Positions 28,559-37,329 of a stretch of 64,000 nt of DNA are shown piece by piece (positions within the stretch are counted from its first letter, which is position 1; every line of letters begins with the position of its first letter). The DNA comes from Rubellimicrobium sp. CFH 75288. Its GTDB lineage: Bacteria; Pseudomonadota; Alphaproteobacteria; Rhodobacterales; Rhodobacteraceae. The translations under genes and the position numbers were made by a program. The notes beneath the pieces were generated by a model that saw only the letters and a program-made list of their open reading frames with translations, had not been told where the DNA came from and searched no databases. The stretch covers positions 372,001-436,000 of the forward strand of contig NZ_WYDP01000001.1 of the NCBI RefSeq assembly GCF_009904055.1, read 5' to 3'.

Positions 28559-29340
28559 GCGCATCCCGCCTTCTCGCCGCGGCGCTGGCGGGCGCGGCGG
28601 TCGGCCTGCTCGGCGGCCTGATCGGGCTGGGCGGGGCCGAATTCCGGCTGCCCCTGCTGATCGCGCTGTTCGGCCTGCCGGCCTTCGAGGCGGTTCTGCT
28701 CAACAAGGTCACGAGCCTCGTGGTCGTCGCCGTGTCGCTGCCCGCCCGGGCCGGAACGGTGCCGTGGGCCGAGCTCTGGGCCTCGGCGGGGGCGGCGCTG
28801 AACCTGCTCGGAGGCAGCCTGCTCGGGGCCTGGACCGGGGCGGGCTGGGTGCTGCGCCTGCGCGAGCGGACGCTGCACCGGGTCCTGTCGCTCCTTCTTG
28901 CGGGTCTCGCGGCCGCGCTGCTGCTCGGCCACGGCCTCGGTCCGCGGGAGGCGCTGCTTTCGGGACCCTGGCAGGTGGCGGCGGGGCTGCTGGCAGGCTG
29001 GGGGATCGGGGTCGTCGCCTCCGTCATGGGCGTGGCCGGGGGCGAACTGCTGATCCCCACGCTGATCCTGCTCTTCGGGACGGGCCCTGCGCTGGCGGGC
29101 AGCCTCAGCCTCGCGGTCAGCCTGCCGACGATGGTCGTGGGGCTTCTCCGCTATGCCCGCGACCCGCGCCTGGGGGCCACGCTGGCGGCCCATCGGGCGC
29201 TCCTGCTGGCGCTCGCGGCCGGATCGGTGCTGGGTGCCCTTCTCGGCGGCCGCCTCCTCGGCCACGTCCCCGAGGCCGTCCTGCTGCCGCTCCTCGTGCT
29301 GATCCTTCTCGTCTCAGCCTGGAAGCTCTGGCGGCCCTGA
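28555..29340 (+). CDS. TauE/SafE-type membrane permease
   Basis: 261 residues. The likely start is a TTG at 28555 that overlaps the GT61 stop (TTGA); there is no ATG or GTG before the first membrane helix. About eight helices are predicted. The repeated half-signatures LLGGLIGLGGAEFRLPLLI and GWGIGVVASVMGVAGGELLIPTL are the TauE/SafE (DUF81) pattern. Proteins of this family export sulfite, sulfoacetate or other organic anions; the substrate here is unknown. It converges with the P450 gene, overlapping it by 27 bases. Confidence 0.83.
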   Translation: MSASRLLAAALAGAAVGLLGGLIGLGGAEFRLPLLIALFGLPAFEAVLLNKVTSLVVVAVSLPARAGTVPWAELWASAGAALNLLGGSLLGAWTGAGWVLRLRERTLHRVLSLLLAGLAAALLLGHGLGPREALLSGPWQVAAGLLAGWGIGVVASVMGVAGGELLIPTLILLFGTGPALAGSLSLAVSLPTMVVGLLRYARDPRLGATLAAHRALLLALAAGSVLGALLGGRLLGHVPEAVLLPLLVLILLVSAWKLWRP

Positions 29341-30519
29341 CGCGGCCACGACCAGCCGCTCGAGCCCGTGGAAGTGGAAGAGGTCCGCATAGACCGGCCG
29401 CTCGGCGATCCGCAGGCCGGGGCGGCGCTGCCACAGGCGGCGCAGGCCCACCAGCAGCTCGAGCCGGGCAAGCGGCGCGCCCACGCAGAAATGGATGCCC
29501 GCGCCGAAGGCCGGATGGGCGGGTGCCCCGCCTCCCGGCGCGAACCGGCCGGGGTCGAAGCGGCCGGGATCGGGATAGGCGGCCGGATCGCGGCCCGCCG
29601 CCCCCAGGAGCAGCCCCACCCGGTCCCCCCGCGCGAAGCGGTGCCCCCACAGCTCGCAGGGCTCGTAGACCCAGCGCGTGAACAGGTGCAACGGCGGGTC
29701 GAGGCGCAGCGCCTCCTCCACCGCCTCCTCCGTCACCGCCGTCACCCCCGCCTCGATCAGCGCCTTCGCGCCGTTGCCGAAGCTGTGGACCGTCGCCTCG
29801 TGGCCCGCGTTCAGAAGCAGGATGACGGTCGCCACCATCTCGTCGGTGGACAGGCGCTGCCCCTCCTCCTCGGCCGCGATCAGCGCCGAGAGCAGGTCGT
29901 CGCCCGGCCGGCCCCGCCGCTCGCGGATCGTGTCCTCCACAAAGGACCGGAAGGCCAGCGTGGCCGCGACGGCCGCCTCCTCCACCGCCCGCGTCCGGCG
30001 CGCCTGGTACATGGCGACCATCGCGTTCGACCAGGCCAGAAGGTCCGGCGCCCGCTCCTCCGGCACGCCGAGCAGCCGCGCGATCACCACGACCGGAATC
30101 ACCCGCCCGTAGGCATCCAGCAGGTCGAACGGCCCCTCGGGCAGGCGGTCGATCAGCTCGTCGCAGAGCGCGGCGATCTCCCCCTCCAGCGCCGCGATCC
30201 GCCGCGAGGTGAAGGCCCTGAGCACCAGCCCGCGCAACCGCGTGTGCCGCGGCGGCTCGAGCTCCAGCATCGAGTGGGCCTCGATGTCGTAGAAGGGCCG
30301 CAGATGGGCGGGAATCTCCGGCGCATGCTCCGGCGGTGCCTCGCGGCCCAGCCGCCGGTCGCGCAACAGCGCCGAGACGGCGCGATGCGACACCGCGCAG
30401 ACGATCCCGTAATCCTCCCACAGGAAGAGGTCGGCGCCCCCCTCTCGCGCGCGGTTGTAGAAGGGATAGGGGTTCTGGACGAAGTCCCGGTCCGTGGGCG
30501 ACTGCCTGAAGTGGCGCAT
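29314..30519 (-). CDS. Cytochrome P450
   Basis: 401 residues, typical of soluble bacterial P450s. The haem-ligand loop FGAGIHFCVGAPLARLE places Cys at about 345, the K-helix has EEALR, and the I-helix reads NAGHEAT (237-243), where Ala replaces the first Thr of the usual AGxET. The start is an ATG at 30519 that overlaps the tpiA stop (TGATG); a GTG at 30522 is an alternative. No ferredoxin or reductase gene is adjacent. Its 3' end overlaps the TauE/SafE gene by 27 bases. Substrate unknown. Confidence 0.9.
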   Translation of the reverse strand: MRHFRQSPTDRDFVQNPYPFYNRAREGGADLFLWEDYGIVCAVSHRAVSALLRDRRLGREAPPEHAPEIPAHLRPFYDIEAHSMLELEPPRHTRLRGLVLRAFTSRRIAALEGEIAALCDELIDRLPEGPFDLLDAYGRVIPVVVIARLLGVPEERAPDLLAWSNAMVAMYQARRTRAVEEAAVAATLAFRSFVEDTIRERRGRPGDDLLSALIAAEEEGQRLSTDEMVATVILLLNAGHEATVHSFGNGAKALIEAGVTAVTEEAVEEALRLDPPLHLFTRWVYEPCELWGHRFARGDRVGLLLGAAGRDPAAYPDPGRFDPGRFAPGGGAPAHPAFGAGIHFCVGAPLARLELLVGLRRLWQRRPGLRIAERPVYADLFHFHGLERLVVAASGPPELPG

Positions 30520-31283
30520 CACGGCGCCTCGCGCGCGGCCGCCTCCTCGAGCGCGGCGACGATGGGCGAGAAGTCGGCGGCCTTCAGGCTCGCGCCCCCC
30601 ACCAGCGCCCCGTCCACGTCCGGCACGGCAAAGATCTCGGCCGCGTTGGACCCCTTGACCGAGCCGCCATAGAGCAGGCGGACAAAGGCCCCCTGCGCCC
30701 CGATTCGGGCCGACAGGCGGTCGCGCAGGAAGCCGTGGACCTCGGCGATCTGGTCGGTGGTGGGCACCCGGCCCGTGCCGATAGCCCAGACGGGCTCGTA
30801 GGCGATCACCGTGTTGCCGCCCGTCGCGCCGTCGGGCACCGAGGCGTCGAGCTGGCGGCCCACCACTTCCAGCGTCCGTCCCTCCTCGCGCTCCTCCAGC
30901 GTCTCGCCCAGGCAGACGATGGCCACCATCCCCGCCCGATGGGCCGCGCGGGCCTTGGCCGCCACCAGCGCATCATCCTCGCCGTGGTCGGCGCGCCGCT
31001 CCGAATGGCCGACGATGACGAAACCCGCCCCCGCATCGCGCAGCATCTCGGCCGCGATGTCGCCGGTATGCGCGCCCGAGGGCTCGGGGTGGCAATCCTG
31101 TCCCCCCACGCCCAGCGGGTGGCGCCCCCGCCGCGCGGCCAGCGCGGCGATCAGCGTGGCGGGCGGGCAGAGCACCATCTCCACCCCCGGCGCGGGATGC
31201 GCGTCGAGCAGCGCGTCCACCTCCGACAGGCTCGCGCTCGTGCCGTTCATCTTCCAGTTGCCGGCGGCCAGCCTGCGGCGCAT
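30519..31283 (-). CDS. tpiA: Triose-phosphate isomerase
   Basis: 254 residues, normal length. Catalytic residues are present: Lys11 in GNWKMNG, His93 in VGHSERR and Glu163 in [11 protein letters not shown], and the phosphate loop [10 protein letters not shown]. It interconverts dihydroxyacetone phosphate and glyceraldehyde 3-phosphate. Its stop overlaps the start of the cytochrome P450 gene, so the two are probably co-transcribed. Confidence 0.97.
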   Translation of the reverse strand: MRRRLAAGNWKMNGTSASLSEVDALLDAHPAPGVEMVLCPPATLIAALAARRGRHPLGVGGQDCHPEPSGAHTGDIAAEMLRDAGAGFVIVGHSERRADHGEDDALVAAKARAAHRAGMVAIVCLGETLEEREEGRTLEVVGRQLDASVPDGATGGNTVIAYEPVWAIGTGRVPTTDQIAEVHGFLRDRLSARIGAQGAFVRLLYGGSVKGSNAAEIFAVPDVDGALVGGASLKAADFSPIVAALEEAAAREAP

Positions 31284-31343
31284 CGCGGTCCCCCTCTCCG
31301 TTCGCGCTGCCGGCTTAGCAGGGCCGGCGGCCGAGGGGAACGC

Positions 31344-31706
31344 TCAGCGCGCGGCGGAGGGGTCGGCGAACCGGATCGACTCGCCGCAGCCGCAGGATTC
31401 GACCACGTTGGGGTTGCGAAAGCGGAAGCCCGATTCGATCAGCCCCGTCTCGTAGTCGATCTCCGTGCCGATCAGGAACATCTGGGCCATGGGCGCGACG
31501 AGGATGCGCGCGCCGTCCTGCTCCACCACGGCGTCGTGGGGGGCGACCTCCTCGGCCCATTCCATCGTGTATTCCATGCCCGCGCAACCGCCCTTTTTCA
31601 CGCCGATGCGCAGGCCCTGACGCCCCTCGCGCTCCATCATGCGGCGCACCTGCGCGGCGGCGGCGGGGGTCAGGGTGACGGCCTGCTTGCCGGGGATCGC
31701 GAACAT
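31344..31706 (-). CDS. IscA/ErpA-family iron-sulfur cluster carrier
   Basis: 120 residues from the ATG at 31706, with AGGAGG about 9 bases upstream; an in-frame extension to 31820 is unlikely. The three conserved cysteines are Cys41 ([10 protein letters not shown]) and Cys105/Cys107 (SCGCGES). The protein carries Fe-S clusters to target proteins. The subgroup (ErpA, IscA or SufA) is not decided here; no isc or suf genes are adjacent. Confidence 0.9.
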   Translation of the reverse strand: MFAIPGKQAVTLTPAAAAQVRRMMEREGRQGLRIGVKKGGCAGMEYTMEWAEEVAPHDAVVEQDGARILVAPMAQMFLIGTEIDYETGLIESGFRFRNPNVVESCGCGESIRFADPSAAR

Positions 31707-31762
31707 CGGGGACGGGCCTCCTGTGCCTGCGAGCCCCAAGATAGGCCCCCCCTGCGCGCGCG

Positions 31763-31794
31763 AAAAGGGGGCAGTCCCTCGCGGGACCGCCCCC
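31763..31794 (-). terminator. Rho-independent terminator of the OmpA-family gene
   Basis: On the minus strand, 9 bases after the stop at 31804, a 12-bp stem with one mismatch (arms 31767-31778 and 31783-31794, loop 4) is followed directly by UUUU (31766-31763). This is the clearest intrinsic terminator in the window. Confidence 0.8.
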
Positions 31795-31803
31795 CGGGCG
31801 GCG

Positions 31804-34200
31804 TCACTGCGCCGCGGCAAAGGTCAGGAGCGGGGTGATCCGGCGCAGCGTGGCGCGGCGGTTGCGCTCCTCGGCCTCCTGGGTCGGGATCTTCAGGAAG
31901 GCCTCGCCGAAGCCCTGCACGACCAGGTTCTCGGGCGGGATGTTGAAGTTCTGCGTAAGCGCGAGGGCCACCGATTCCGCCCGCCGGTCCGAGAGCGCGA
32001 GGTTGTATTCCTCCGAGCCCACGGCATCCGTGTGCCCCTCGACCAGGAAGACCTCGCGCGGGTTGCGCTCCAGCGCTTCCTCGATCAGCCGGCCCATCCG
32101 CACGAGGTTGGACAGTTGCGCCCCCGGAATCGCGGCCGAACCGGTCGCAAAGGTGATGTTGTCCAGGTCCACGGCCGGGACCAGGTTGCGCACCGCCTCG
32201 ATCTCGCGGATCTGGCGCAGGGTGAAGGTGCGGCCGGGATCGACCGCGGGCTCCGCCCCGAGCAGGAGCTGCCGCAGCAGCGCCTCGTCGATCTCCGAGG
32301 CCGAGGCCGAGACGGGCGGCGGCGCCTGCTCGACCAGCGTGCGGACATCGACGGGCACCACCGGCGCCCCCAGATCGTCGAAAAGCTCGACCTGCGTGCC
32401 GTCGGGCAGGACGCGCGCGCGGCGCAGCACGCGGCCGGTCGCGTCGCGGATGGTCACCACCTGCGTGCCGTCCGGGCGCTCCAGGATCGTGCGGGTGGAG
32501 CCGTCGGGATAGGTCTCGGTGCGCACGGTCGAGCCGGGCTGGCGCAGGATGGCGTCGTCGTCGCGGAAGATCTGCAGGCCGCCCTGCGGATCGCGCGTCA
32601 CCACCCGGTCGCCCGTGTTGGCGACGATCTGCTGGCCGTTGTTGAGCACGGCGCCGACGGCGACCGCGCCCAGACCCAGAAGCAGCGCCCGCTCGAGATT
32701 GCTCAGGCCGCGCTCGCGGCTGGGCTGGCCCTCGGCGCGGGCCTGGCCCGTCACGGTGGTGTCGAAATCCTCCTCGGCGGAGCGGACGTCCTCCTCGGTC
32801 AGCGTCACGGTCTCGACCTCGGCCACGGCCTCCGCCGGTGCCTCCTCGCCAGTCTCGGCGGCCGTGGCGGCCGCGACCGGAGCGGTGGGCTCGAGCACGG
32901 TCGGATCGACAAGGGCCGCGTCCCCGGCCGCCGCCGGGGCGGCGGGCTCCGCAGGCCCGGCGGGTTGCGCAGGCTCGGACACCGCGTCCGGCGCGGTTTC
33001 GGGGGCCGTCTCGGCAGCCGTCTCGGGGGCCGTCTCGGCCAGGGCGTCGGCCGCGACCTCGGGGAACGGCTCCGCCACGGCTTCGGCCGGCTCGTCCGCC
33101 GCCGTCGCAGCGGCCGGCTCGCCGGCTTCCGCGGGATCGGGCAGGTCCGGCGCGATCTCCGGCACGGCACCCGGCTCGACCGGGTCGGTCGCAGCCGCCG
33201 GCTCCTCGGCCTGCGCCGCCTGCGCCGCCGCTTCCGCCTCGGCCCGCGCGGCAGCCTCTGCCTCGGCCTGGGCCGCAGCCTCGGCCTCCAGACGCGCCGC
33301 CTCCTCGACCGCCGCCTGCTCCGCCGCCAGACGCTCGGCTTCCTCGGCCGCCAGCCGCTCGGCCTCGGCGGCTTCCTCGGCCGCGATCCGCTCCGCCTCC
33401 GCCTGCGCCGCGGCTTCCGCCTCCGCCTGCGCGGCAGCCTCCGCCTCGAGACGCGCCGCCTCCTCGGCCGCCGCCTCCTCGGCCGCCGCCTCCTCGGCCG
33501 CCGCCTCCTCGGCCGCCGCCTCCTCGGCCGCCGCCTCCTCGGCCGCCGCCTCCTCGGCCGCCGCCTCCTCGGCCGCCGCCTCCTCGGCCGCCGCCTCCTC
33601 GGCCGCCGCCTCCTCGGCCGCCGCCTCCTCGGCCGCCGCCTCCTCGGCCGCCGCCTGCTCCGCCGCCAGACGCTCGGCTTCCTCGGCCGCCAACCGCTCG
33701 GCCTCGGCGGCTTCCTCGGCCGCGATCCGCTCCGCCTCCGCCTGCGCCGCGGCTTCCGCCTCCGCCTGCGCGGCAGCCTCCGCCTCGAGACGCGCCGCCT
33801 CCTCGGCCGCCGCCTGCTCGGCCGCCAGACGCTCGGCTTCCTCGGCCGCCAACCGCTCGGCCTCGGCGGCTTCCTCGGCCGCGATCCGCTCCGCCTCCGC
33901 CTGCGCCGCGGCTTCCGCCTCGGCCTGGGCCGCAGCCTCAGCTTCCGCCTCAGCCTGCGCTTCCGCCTCTCCCGCAGCCTCCGCCTGCGGCTCCTCCAGC
34001 GGCACGATCGAGCCATCCTCGCCCAGCAGGTGCGGCGTGCCCTCGGCAGGCTCGCCCTCCGGGCAGGGCGGTTCGGTCAGGTCGAGGCAGAGCAGGATCG
34101 TCTCCTGCGCGCGCGCGGCCGGGACGAGCGCGCCCTGCGGCAGCACCAGCGCAAGCGTGGCCACAAGCGCCGTGGTGGCGCGGAACGAATGATGGAACAT
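31804..34200 (-). CDS. Large OmpA-family protein with Ala/Glu repeat helix
   Basis: 798 residues. A signal peptide ends at about ARA|Q (31). Residues about 70-345 are a very Ala/Glu/Gln-rich helix made of 53-residue units and a run of AAAEE pentapeptides, expected to form a long rigid helix or coiled coil. A Pro/Ala/Glu-rich linker and a short hydrophobic segment ([16 protein letters not shown]) follow, then [19 protein letters not shown] strands. The C-terminal about 115 residues are an OmpA domain ([25 protein letters not shown]) that should bind peptidoglycan. Good ribosome-binding site (AAGGGAAGGA). It probably links envelope layers. Confidence 0.85.
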   Translation of the reverse strand: MFHHSFRATTALVATLALVLPQGALVPAARAQETILLCLDLTEPPCPEGEPAEGTPHLLGEDGSIVPLEEPQAEAAGEAEAQAEAEAEAAAQAEAEAAAQAEAERIAAEEAAEAERLAAEEAERLAAEQAAAEEAARLEAEAAAQAEAEAAAQAEAERIAAEEAAEAERLAAEEAERLAAEQAAAEEAAAEEAAAEEAAAEEAAAEEAAAEEAAAEEAAAEEAAAEEAAAEEAAAEEAAAEEAAAEEAARLEAEAAAQAEAEAAAQAEAERIAAEEAAEAERLAAEEAERLAAEQAAVEEAARLEAEAAAQAEAEAAARAEAEAAAQAAQAEEPAAATDPVEPGAVPEIAPDLPDPAEAGEPAAATAADEPAEAVAEPFPEVAADALAETAPETAAETAPETAPDAVSEPAQPAGPAEPAAPAAAGDAALVDPTVLEPTAPVAAATAAETGEEAPAEAVAEVETVTLTEEDVRSAEEDFDTTVTGQARAEGQPSRERGLSNLERALLLGLGAVAVGAVLNNGQQIVANTGDRVVTRDPQGGLQIFRDDDAILRQPGSTVRTETYPDGSTRTILERPDGTQVVTIRDATGRVLRRARVLPDGTQVELFDDLGAPVVPVDVRTLVEQAPPPVSASASEIDEALLRQLLLGAEPAVDPGRTFTLRQIREIEAVRNLVPAVDLDNITFATGSAAIPGAQLSNLVRMGRLIEEALERNPREVFLVEGHTDAVGSEEYNLALSDRRAESVALALTQNFNIPPENLVVQGFGEAFLKIPTQEAEERNRRATLRRITPLLTFAAAQ
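33311..33930 (-). repeat. Nested tandem repeats inside the OmpA-family gene: 159-bp units interrupted by a 15-bp array
   Basis: A near-identical 159-bp (53-codon) unit starts at 33311, 33650 and 33809, the last copy partial. The distance 33311 to 33650 is 339 bases, that is 159 plus 180, and the extra 180 bases correspond to 12 added copies of a 15-bp unit. All units are multiples of three, so copy-number change keeps the frame. Confidence 0.85.
33459..33653 (-). repeat. Tandem array of 13 perfect 15-bp units encoding AAAEE
   Basis: The string CCTCCTCGGCCG recurs every 15 bases from 33459 to 33639, giving 13 consecutive identical units; the fourteenth differs by one base and encodes Gln. On the coding strand each unit encodes AAAEE. 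Perfect identity over about 195 bases indicates recent expansion by slippage. Confidence 0.9.
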
Positions 34201-34215
34201 GGTCGGTCCTTCCCT

Positions 34216-34237
34216 TGGCGCAGCCGCAAAGCTGCGC
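34216..34237 (-). promoter_or_regulatory. Hairpin in the leader of the OmpA-family gene
   Basis: GGCGCAG and CTGCGCC form a 7-bp stem with an 8-base loop, ending 15 bases before the start codon, just upstream of the ribosome-binding site. It may influence translation or mRNA stability. Only the inverted repeat is seen. Confidence 0.35.
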
Positions 34238-34291
34238 CGTCAACGCATGGGGCGCGATCTGGTTTCCCCCCTGCCCGCTAGGCAATAGCGG

Positions 34292-34308
34292 AAGGGGCGA
34301 AACCCCTT
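34292..34308 (-). terminator. Small stem-loop after the 156-residue secreted protein gene
   Basis: AAGGGG and CCCCTT pair around a 5-base loop, 10 bases beyond the stop at 34319 on the minus strand. There is no U-tract, so it is only a possible terminator. Confidence 0.35.
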
Positions 34309-34318
34309 GCAGATCCCC

Positions 34319-34789
34319 TTAGTAAGGCAGTTCCGTGATGATGAGCTGCGCCGGGTTGCGGCGCGAGCCGTCATAGCTGCCGATCCAGATGTCGTAGAGC
34401 CCCTGCTGCGGGTTCACGAACGTCACCGCCGGATTGGTGCCGCGGTAATCGTCGTTGTAGTGCCAGGACCCGTCCGGCGCGTTGACGAGCAGCACCGCAT
34501 CCGCCCCCGAGACCACCGCGATGGTGAGCTGCGACGAGGCGCCCGACCAGTAGAGGTCGAAATCGGGCCGCGTGGTGACGAACCCGGCCCAGCCCGTGCC
34601 CCCGCAGCCTTGGATGCTCGTGGTCCCCCCGGCGGTCACGTTGCGCACATAGGGGTCGGGGACGAACCCCGCGGCCAGCTGGATCTGCCCGAAATGCGGC
34701 GCGCCGCGCCAGTCGGGGCAGGCCAGGCCCGGCGTGGCGGCCACGGCGATCGCGGCCGCCAGGCCGGCCGCCGGAAGACGGAGCGTCAT
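34319..34789 (-). CDS. Secreted beta-sandwich protein (pre-peptidase C-terminal-like)
   Basis: 156 residues: a signal peptide (1-23, ending TPGLAC) and one compact domain. The motif DADxLLxxPxGxWxYNDDxxGxNPxxxF, seen as VLLVNAPDGSWHYNDDYRG with TFVNPQQGLYDIWIGSYDG, resembles bacterial pre-peptidase C-terminal domains, which are usually appended to secreted enzymes; here it stands alone. Two further cysteines (Cys24 and Cys62) could form a disulfide. Function unknown; probably periplasmic or secreted. Confidence 0.7.
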   Translation of the reverse strand: MTLRLPAAGLAAAIAVAATPGLACPDWRGAPHFGQIQLAAGFVPDPYVRNVTAGGTTSIQGCGGTGWAGFVTTRPDFDLYWSGASSQLTIAVVSGADAVLLVNAPDGSWHYNDDYRGTNPAVTFVNPQQGLYDIWIGSYDGSRRNPAQLIITELPY

Positions 34790-34887
34790 CGGTGTCCTCC
34801 CTCCCTCGGACCCCGCCCTCCCCGACGGGTTGTCCCGGCGTCAGCCTGCGCCTCTCTCACGTTTCCGTCAACCGGCGATCCAGCCGT

Positions 34888-35739
34888 TCAGTCCCAGTCC
34901 GGCGCATGGTCCATGATCGCGCACATCAGGCGGTCCCCGAAGGGCGTGAACCCCTGCCCGGCATTGGGATAGGACGTGAACTCGCCGAGGACCGGCCCCC
35001 GGGGGCTCAGGAAGAAGTCGAGCCGGTAGAAGGCCCGCAGGTCGGCCGACAGCGTCTCGGCCGCCGCCACCAGCGCCTCGAGCCCCGGCGGACGCGGATA
35101 GTCGGGTCCCGGCTCGACATTGGTGGTGATCCGCTCGCGCACGAATTCCCACTCGCGCGTGAAGAACGAGGCCGTGCGCCCCCGCCAGCCCCGGCTGCGG
35201 TCCACGACCATGATGAGATGGACCCGCCCGCCCGCGGTGAACATCTTGAAGTCGCGCGGCACGGCATAGGCCGGGTCGCAATCGGCGACCATCCTCTCGA
35301 TCACCACGGTGGTGCGCGGCTTGGACAGGATGTCGTCGCGGTCCCAGACCTGGCGGACATGACGCCCCAGCCGCCCGCGCGGCACCGCCTCGCCCGACAT
35401 CAGGTCGCGGACCCCGTCGAACAGCACGACGCCGCGGCAATAGGAATTGTTGGAGGGCTTGATGGCGATGCGGTCGGGCAGCATGGTCCAGGGCACGTCC
35501 TGCAGCCGCGGCGCCTCGAGGATGAGACCGGGCAGCGCCACGCCCATCGACTCGACATAGCGGCGCATCGCGACCTTGTGGACCAGCGAGGCCAGGAACA
35601 GCCGCCGCGCCTGTCGGGCGGGGTCGGGATGCGGGTTCCGCCCGTGATACCATTGCGCCAGGCGGCGCTCCATCCGCTCGCGGAACTCCCAGCGGATCTC
35701 GGCTTCAGGGTCGGCAACGGGAAGGGAGCCCTCGAACAT
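34888..35739 (-). CDS. ATP-grasp protein of the TupA type
   Basis: 283 residues. The pattern DRIAIKPSNNSYCRGVVLFDG (nucleotide-binding lysine), PRDFKMFTAGGRVHLIMVVDR and RAFYRLDFFLSPRGPVLGEFTSYPNAGQ corresponds to the ATPgrasp_TupA family, named for teichuronopeptide synthesis and common in capsule or glycan clusters. It likely ligates a carboxylate to an amine using ATP; substrates unknown. The frame begins at an ATG at 35739. It sits between a secreted protein gene and a 227-base gap before the acyl-CoA dehydrogenase gene. Confidence 0.72.
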   Translation of the reverse strand: MFEGSLPVADPEAEIRWEFRERMERRLAQWYHGRNPHPDPARQARRLFLASLVHKVAMRRYVESMGVALPGLILEAPRLQDVPWTMLPDRIAIKPSNNSYCRGVVLFDGVRDLMSGEAVPRGRLGRHVRQVWDRDDILSKPRTTVVIERMVADCDPAYAVPRDFKMFTAGGRVHLIMVVDRSRGWRGRTASFFTREWEFVRERITTNVEPGPDYPRPPGLEALVAAAETLSADLRAFYRLDFFLSPRGPVLGEFTSYPNAGQGFTPFGDRLMCAIMDHAPDWD

Positions 35740-35966
35740 GACAGATCATCCGGCAGAACACTCGCACACCGGGGCGCACCCTAGGGCGGGTCGCGCGCGC
35801 CGGCAGCACCGCCGAGGGCCGGGCATCCTTGTTCCATCCCGTTGTGGCCGCTGCGTCACGGACGACCCGTCCGCCCGTCCCCCGGACCGGCCCGGACCGG
35901 CGCGTCCTGCGGCCCCGTTGCCGCCCCCCTCCCGCACCGGTAGACTCGGGCCGACCGGAGGATGCC

Positions 35967-37211
35967 ATGAACCAGACCCCCCGCCATCTCGCCCCCGCCC
36001 CGTCCGCAGCGGAGGACGGGCACGGCCCCGGCCTCGCCGCCTTCGACTGGGCCGACCCGCTCCGGCTCGAGGACGCGCTCTCCGAGGAGGAGCGGATGCT
36101 GCGCGACGGCGCGGCCGCCTTTGCCGCCGACCGTCTCGCCCCCCGCCTGCGCGAAGCCTGGGCGACCGAGACCACGGACCCCGCCATCTTCGCCGAGATG
36201 GGCGAGGCCGGCCTTCTCGGCATCACCATCCCCGAGGAGCATGGCGGGCTGGGCGCGGGCTATGTCGCCTACGGCCTCGTCGCGCGCGAGGTGGAGCGGG
36301 TGGATTCGGGCTTCCGCTCCATGATGTCGGTTCAGTCGTCCCTCGTGATGTATCCGATCCACGCCTACGGCTCGGAGGCCCAGCGCGCGCGCTTCCTGCC
36401 CCGTCTGGCGCGCGGCGAGGCGATCGGCTGCTTCGGCCTGACCGAACCCGATGCGGGGTCCGACCCCGGCGGGATGCGCACCCGCGCGCGCCCGGTGGAC
36501 GGCGGCTATGTGCTCGACGGGGTCAAGACCTGGATCTCGAACAGCCCCATCGCCGACGTCTTCGTGGTCTGGGCCAAGTCCGAGGCGCATGACGGCAGGA
36601 TCCGCGGCTTCGTGCTCGAGAAGGGCACGCCCGGCCTCTCCGCGCCCCGGATCGACGGCAAGCTCTCCTTGCGCGCCTCCGTGACGGGACAGATCGTCCT
36701 CGACGGCGTGGAAGTGGGCGAGGACGCGCTCCTGCCGGGCGTCGAGGGGCTCAAGGGTCCCTTCGGCTGCCTCAACCGCGCGCGCTACGGCATCGCCTGG
36801 GGCGTGATGGGCGCGGCCGAATCCTGCTGGCACGCCGCGCGGCAATACGGGCTGGAGCGGCGGCAGTTCGGCCGCCCCCTCGCCGCGACCCAGCTCTTCC
36901 AGAAGAAGCTCGCCGACATGCAGACCGAGATCGCGCTGGGCCTTCAGGGCGCGCTCGCGCTCGGGCGCCTGCTGGAGGCGGGGCGCGCCTCGCCCGAGGC
37001 GATCAGCCTGATGAAGCGCAACAATTGCGGCAAGGCGCTCGCCATCGCGCGCGAGGCGCGCGACATGCTGGGCGGCAACGGAATCTCGGATGCCTTCCCC
37101 ATCATGCGCCACATGATCAACCTCGAGACCGTCAACACCTACGAGGGAACCCACGACATCCACGCGCTGATCCTCGGGCGCGCGCAGACGGGGCTTCAGG
37201 CCTTCGGCTGA
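35967..37211 (+). CDS. Glutaryl-CoA dehydrogenase-type acyl-CoA dehydrogenase
   Basis: 414 residues from the ATG at 35967 with GGAGG 6 bases upstream. The blocks [37 protein letters not shown] and [21 protein letters not shown] are those of glutaryl-CoA dehydrogenases; the catalytic Glu is at about 393. The enzyme oxidises and decarboxylates glutaryl-CoA to crotonyl-CoA in lysine/tryptophan breakdown, passing electrons to ETF. The N-terminal 25 residues are a variable extension. A terminator-like hairpin follows. Confidence 0.9.
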   Translation: MNQTPRHLAPAPSAAEDGHGPGLAAFDWADPLRLEDALSEEERMLRDGAAAFAADRLAPRLREAWATETTDPAIFAEMGEAGLLGITIPEEHGGLGAGYVAYGLVAREVERVDSGFRSMMSVQSSLVMYPIHAYGSEAQRARFLPRLARGEAIGCFGLTEPDAGSDPGGMRTRARPVDGGYVLDGVKTWISNSPIADVFVVWAKSEAHDGRIRGFVLEKGTPGLSAPRIDGKLSLRASVTGQIVLDGVEVGEDALLPGVEGLKGPFGCLNRARYGIAWGVMGAAESCWHAARQYGLERRQFGRPLAATQLFQKKLADMQTEIALGLQGALALGRLLEAGRASPEAISLMKRNNCGKALAIAREARDMLGGNGISDAFPIMRHMINLETVNTYEGTHDIHALILGRAQTGLQAFG

Positions 37212-37235
37212 ACGCTGCCGGCCCGGACGGGCCGG

Positions 37236-37255
37236 GGCCGGGAAAAGGCCCGGCC
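37236..37255 (+). terminator. Terminator-like hairpin after the glutaryl-CoA dehydrogenase gene
   Basis: GGCCGGG and CCCGGCC pair around the loop AAAAGG, followed by TCCTCC. A second GC-rich inverted repeat lies just before it (about 37217-37234). Position 24 bases after the stop fits termination, but there is no true U-run. Confidence 0.5.
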
Positions 37256-37329
37256 TCCTCCCCGCTTCCGCCGCAATGCGCGCCCAGGATGCCCCCATCA
37301 CGCCCCAGCCCCGCGCCAGCGAGCCCGCC

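Noticed and set aside
32519-34322. Plus-strand Ser/Ala- and Pro/Arg-rich frames opposite the OmpA gene
   Set aside because: They are read-outs of the 15-bp repeat in other frames. The minus frame has a signal peptide, an OmpA domain and a terminator.
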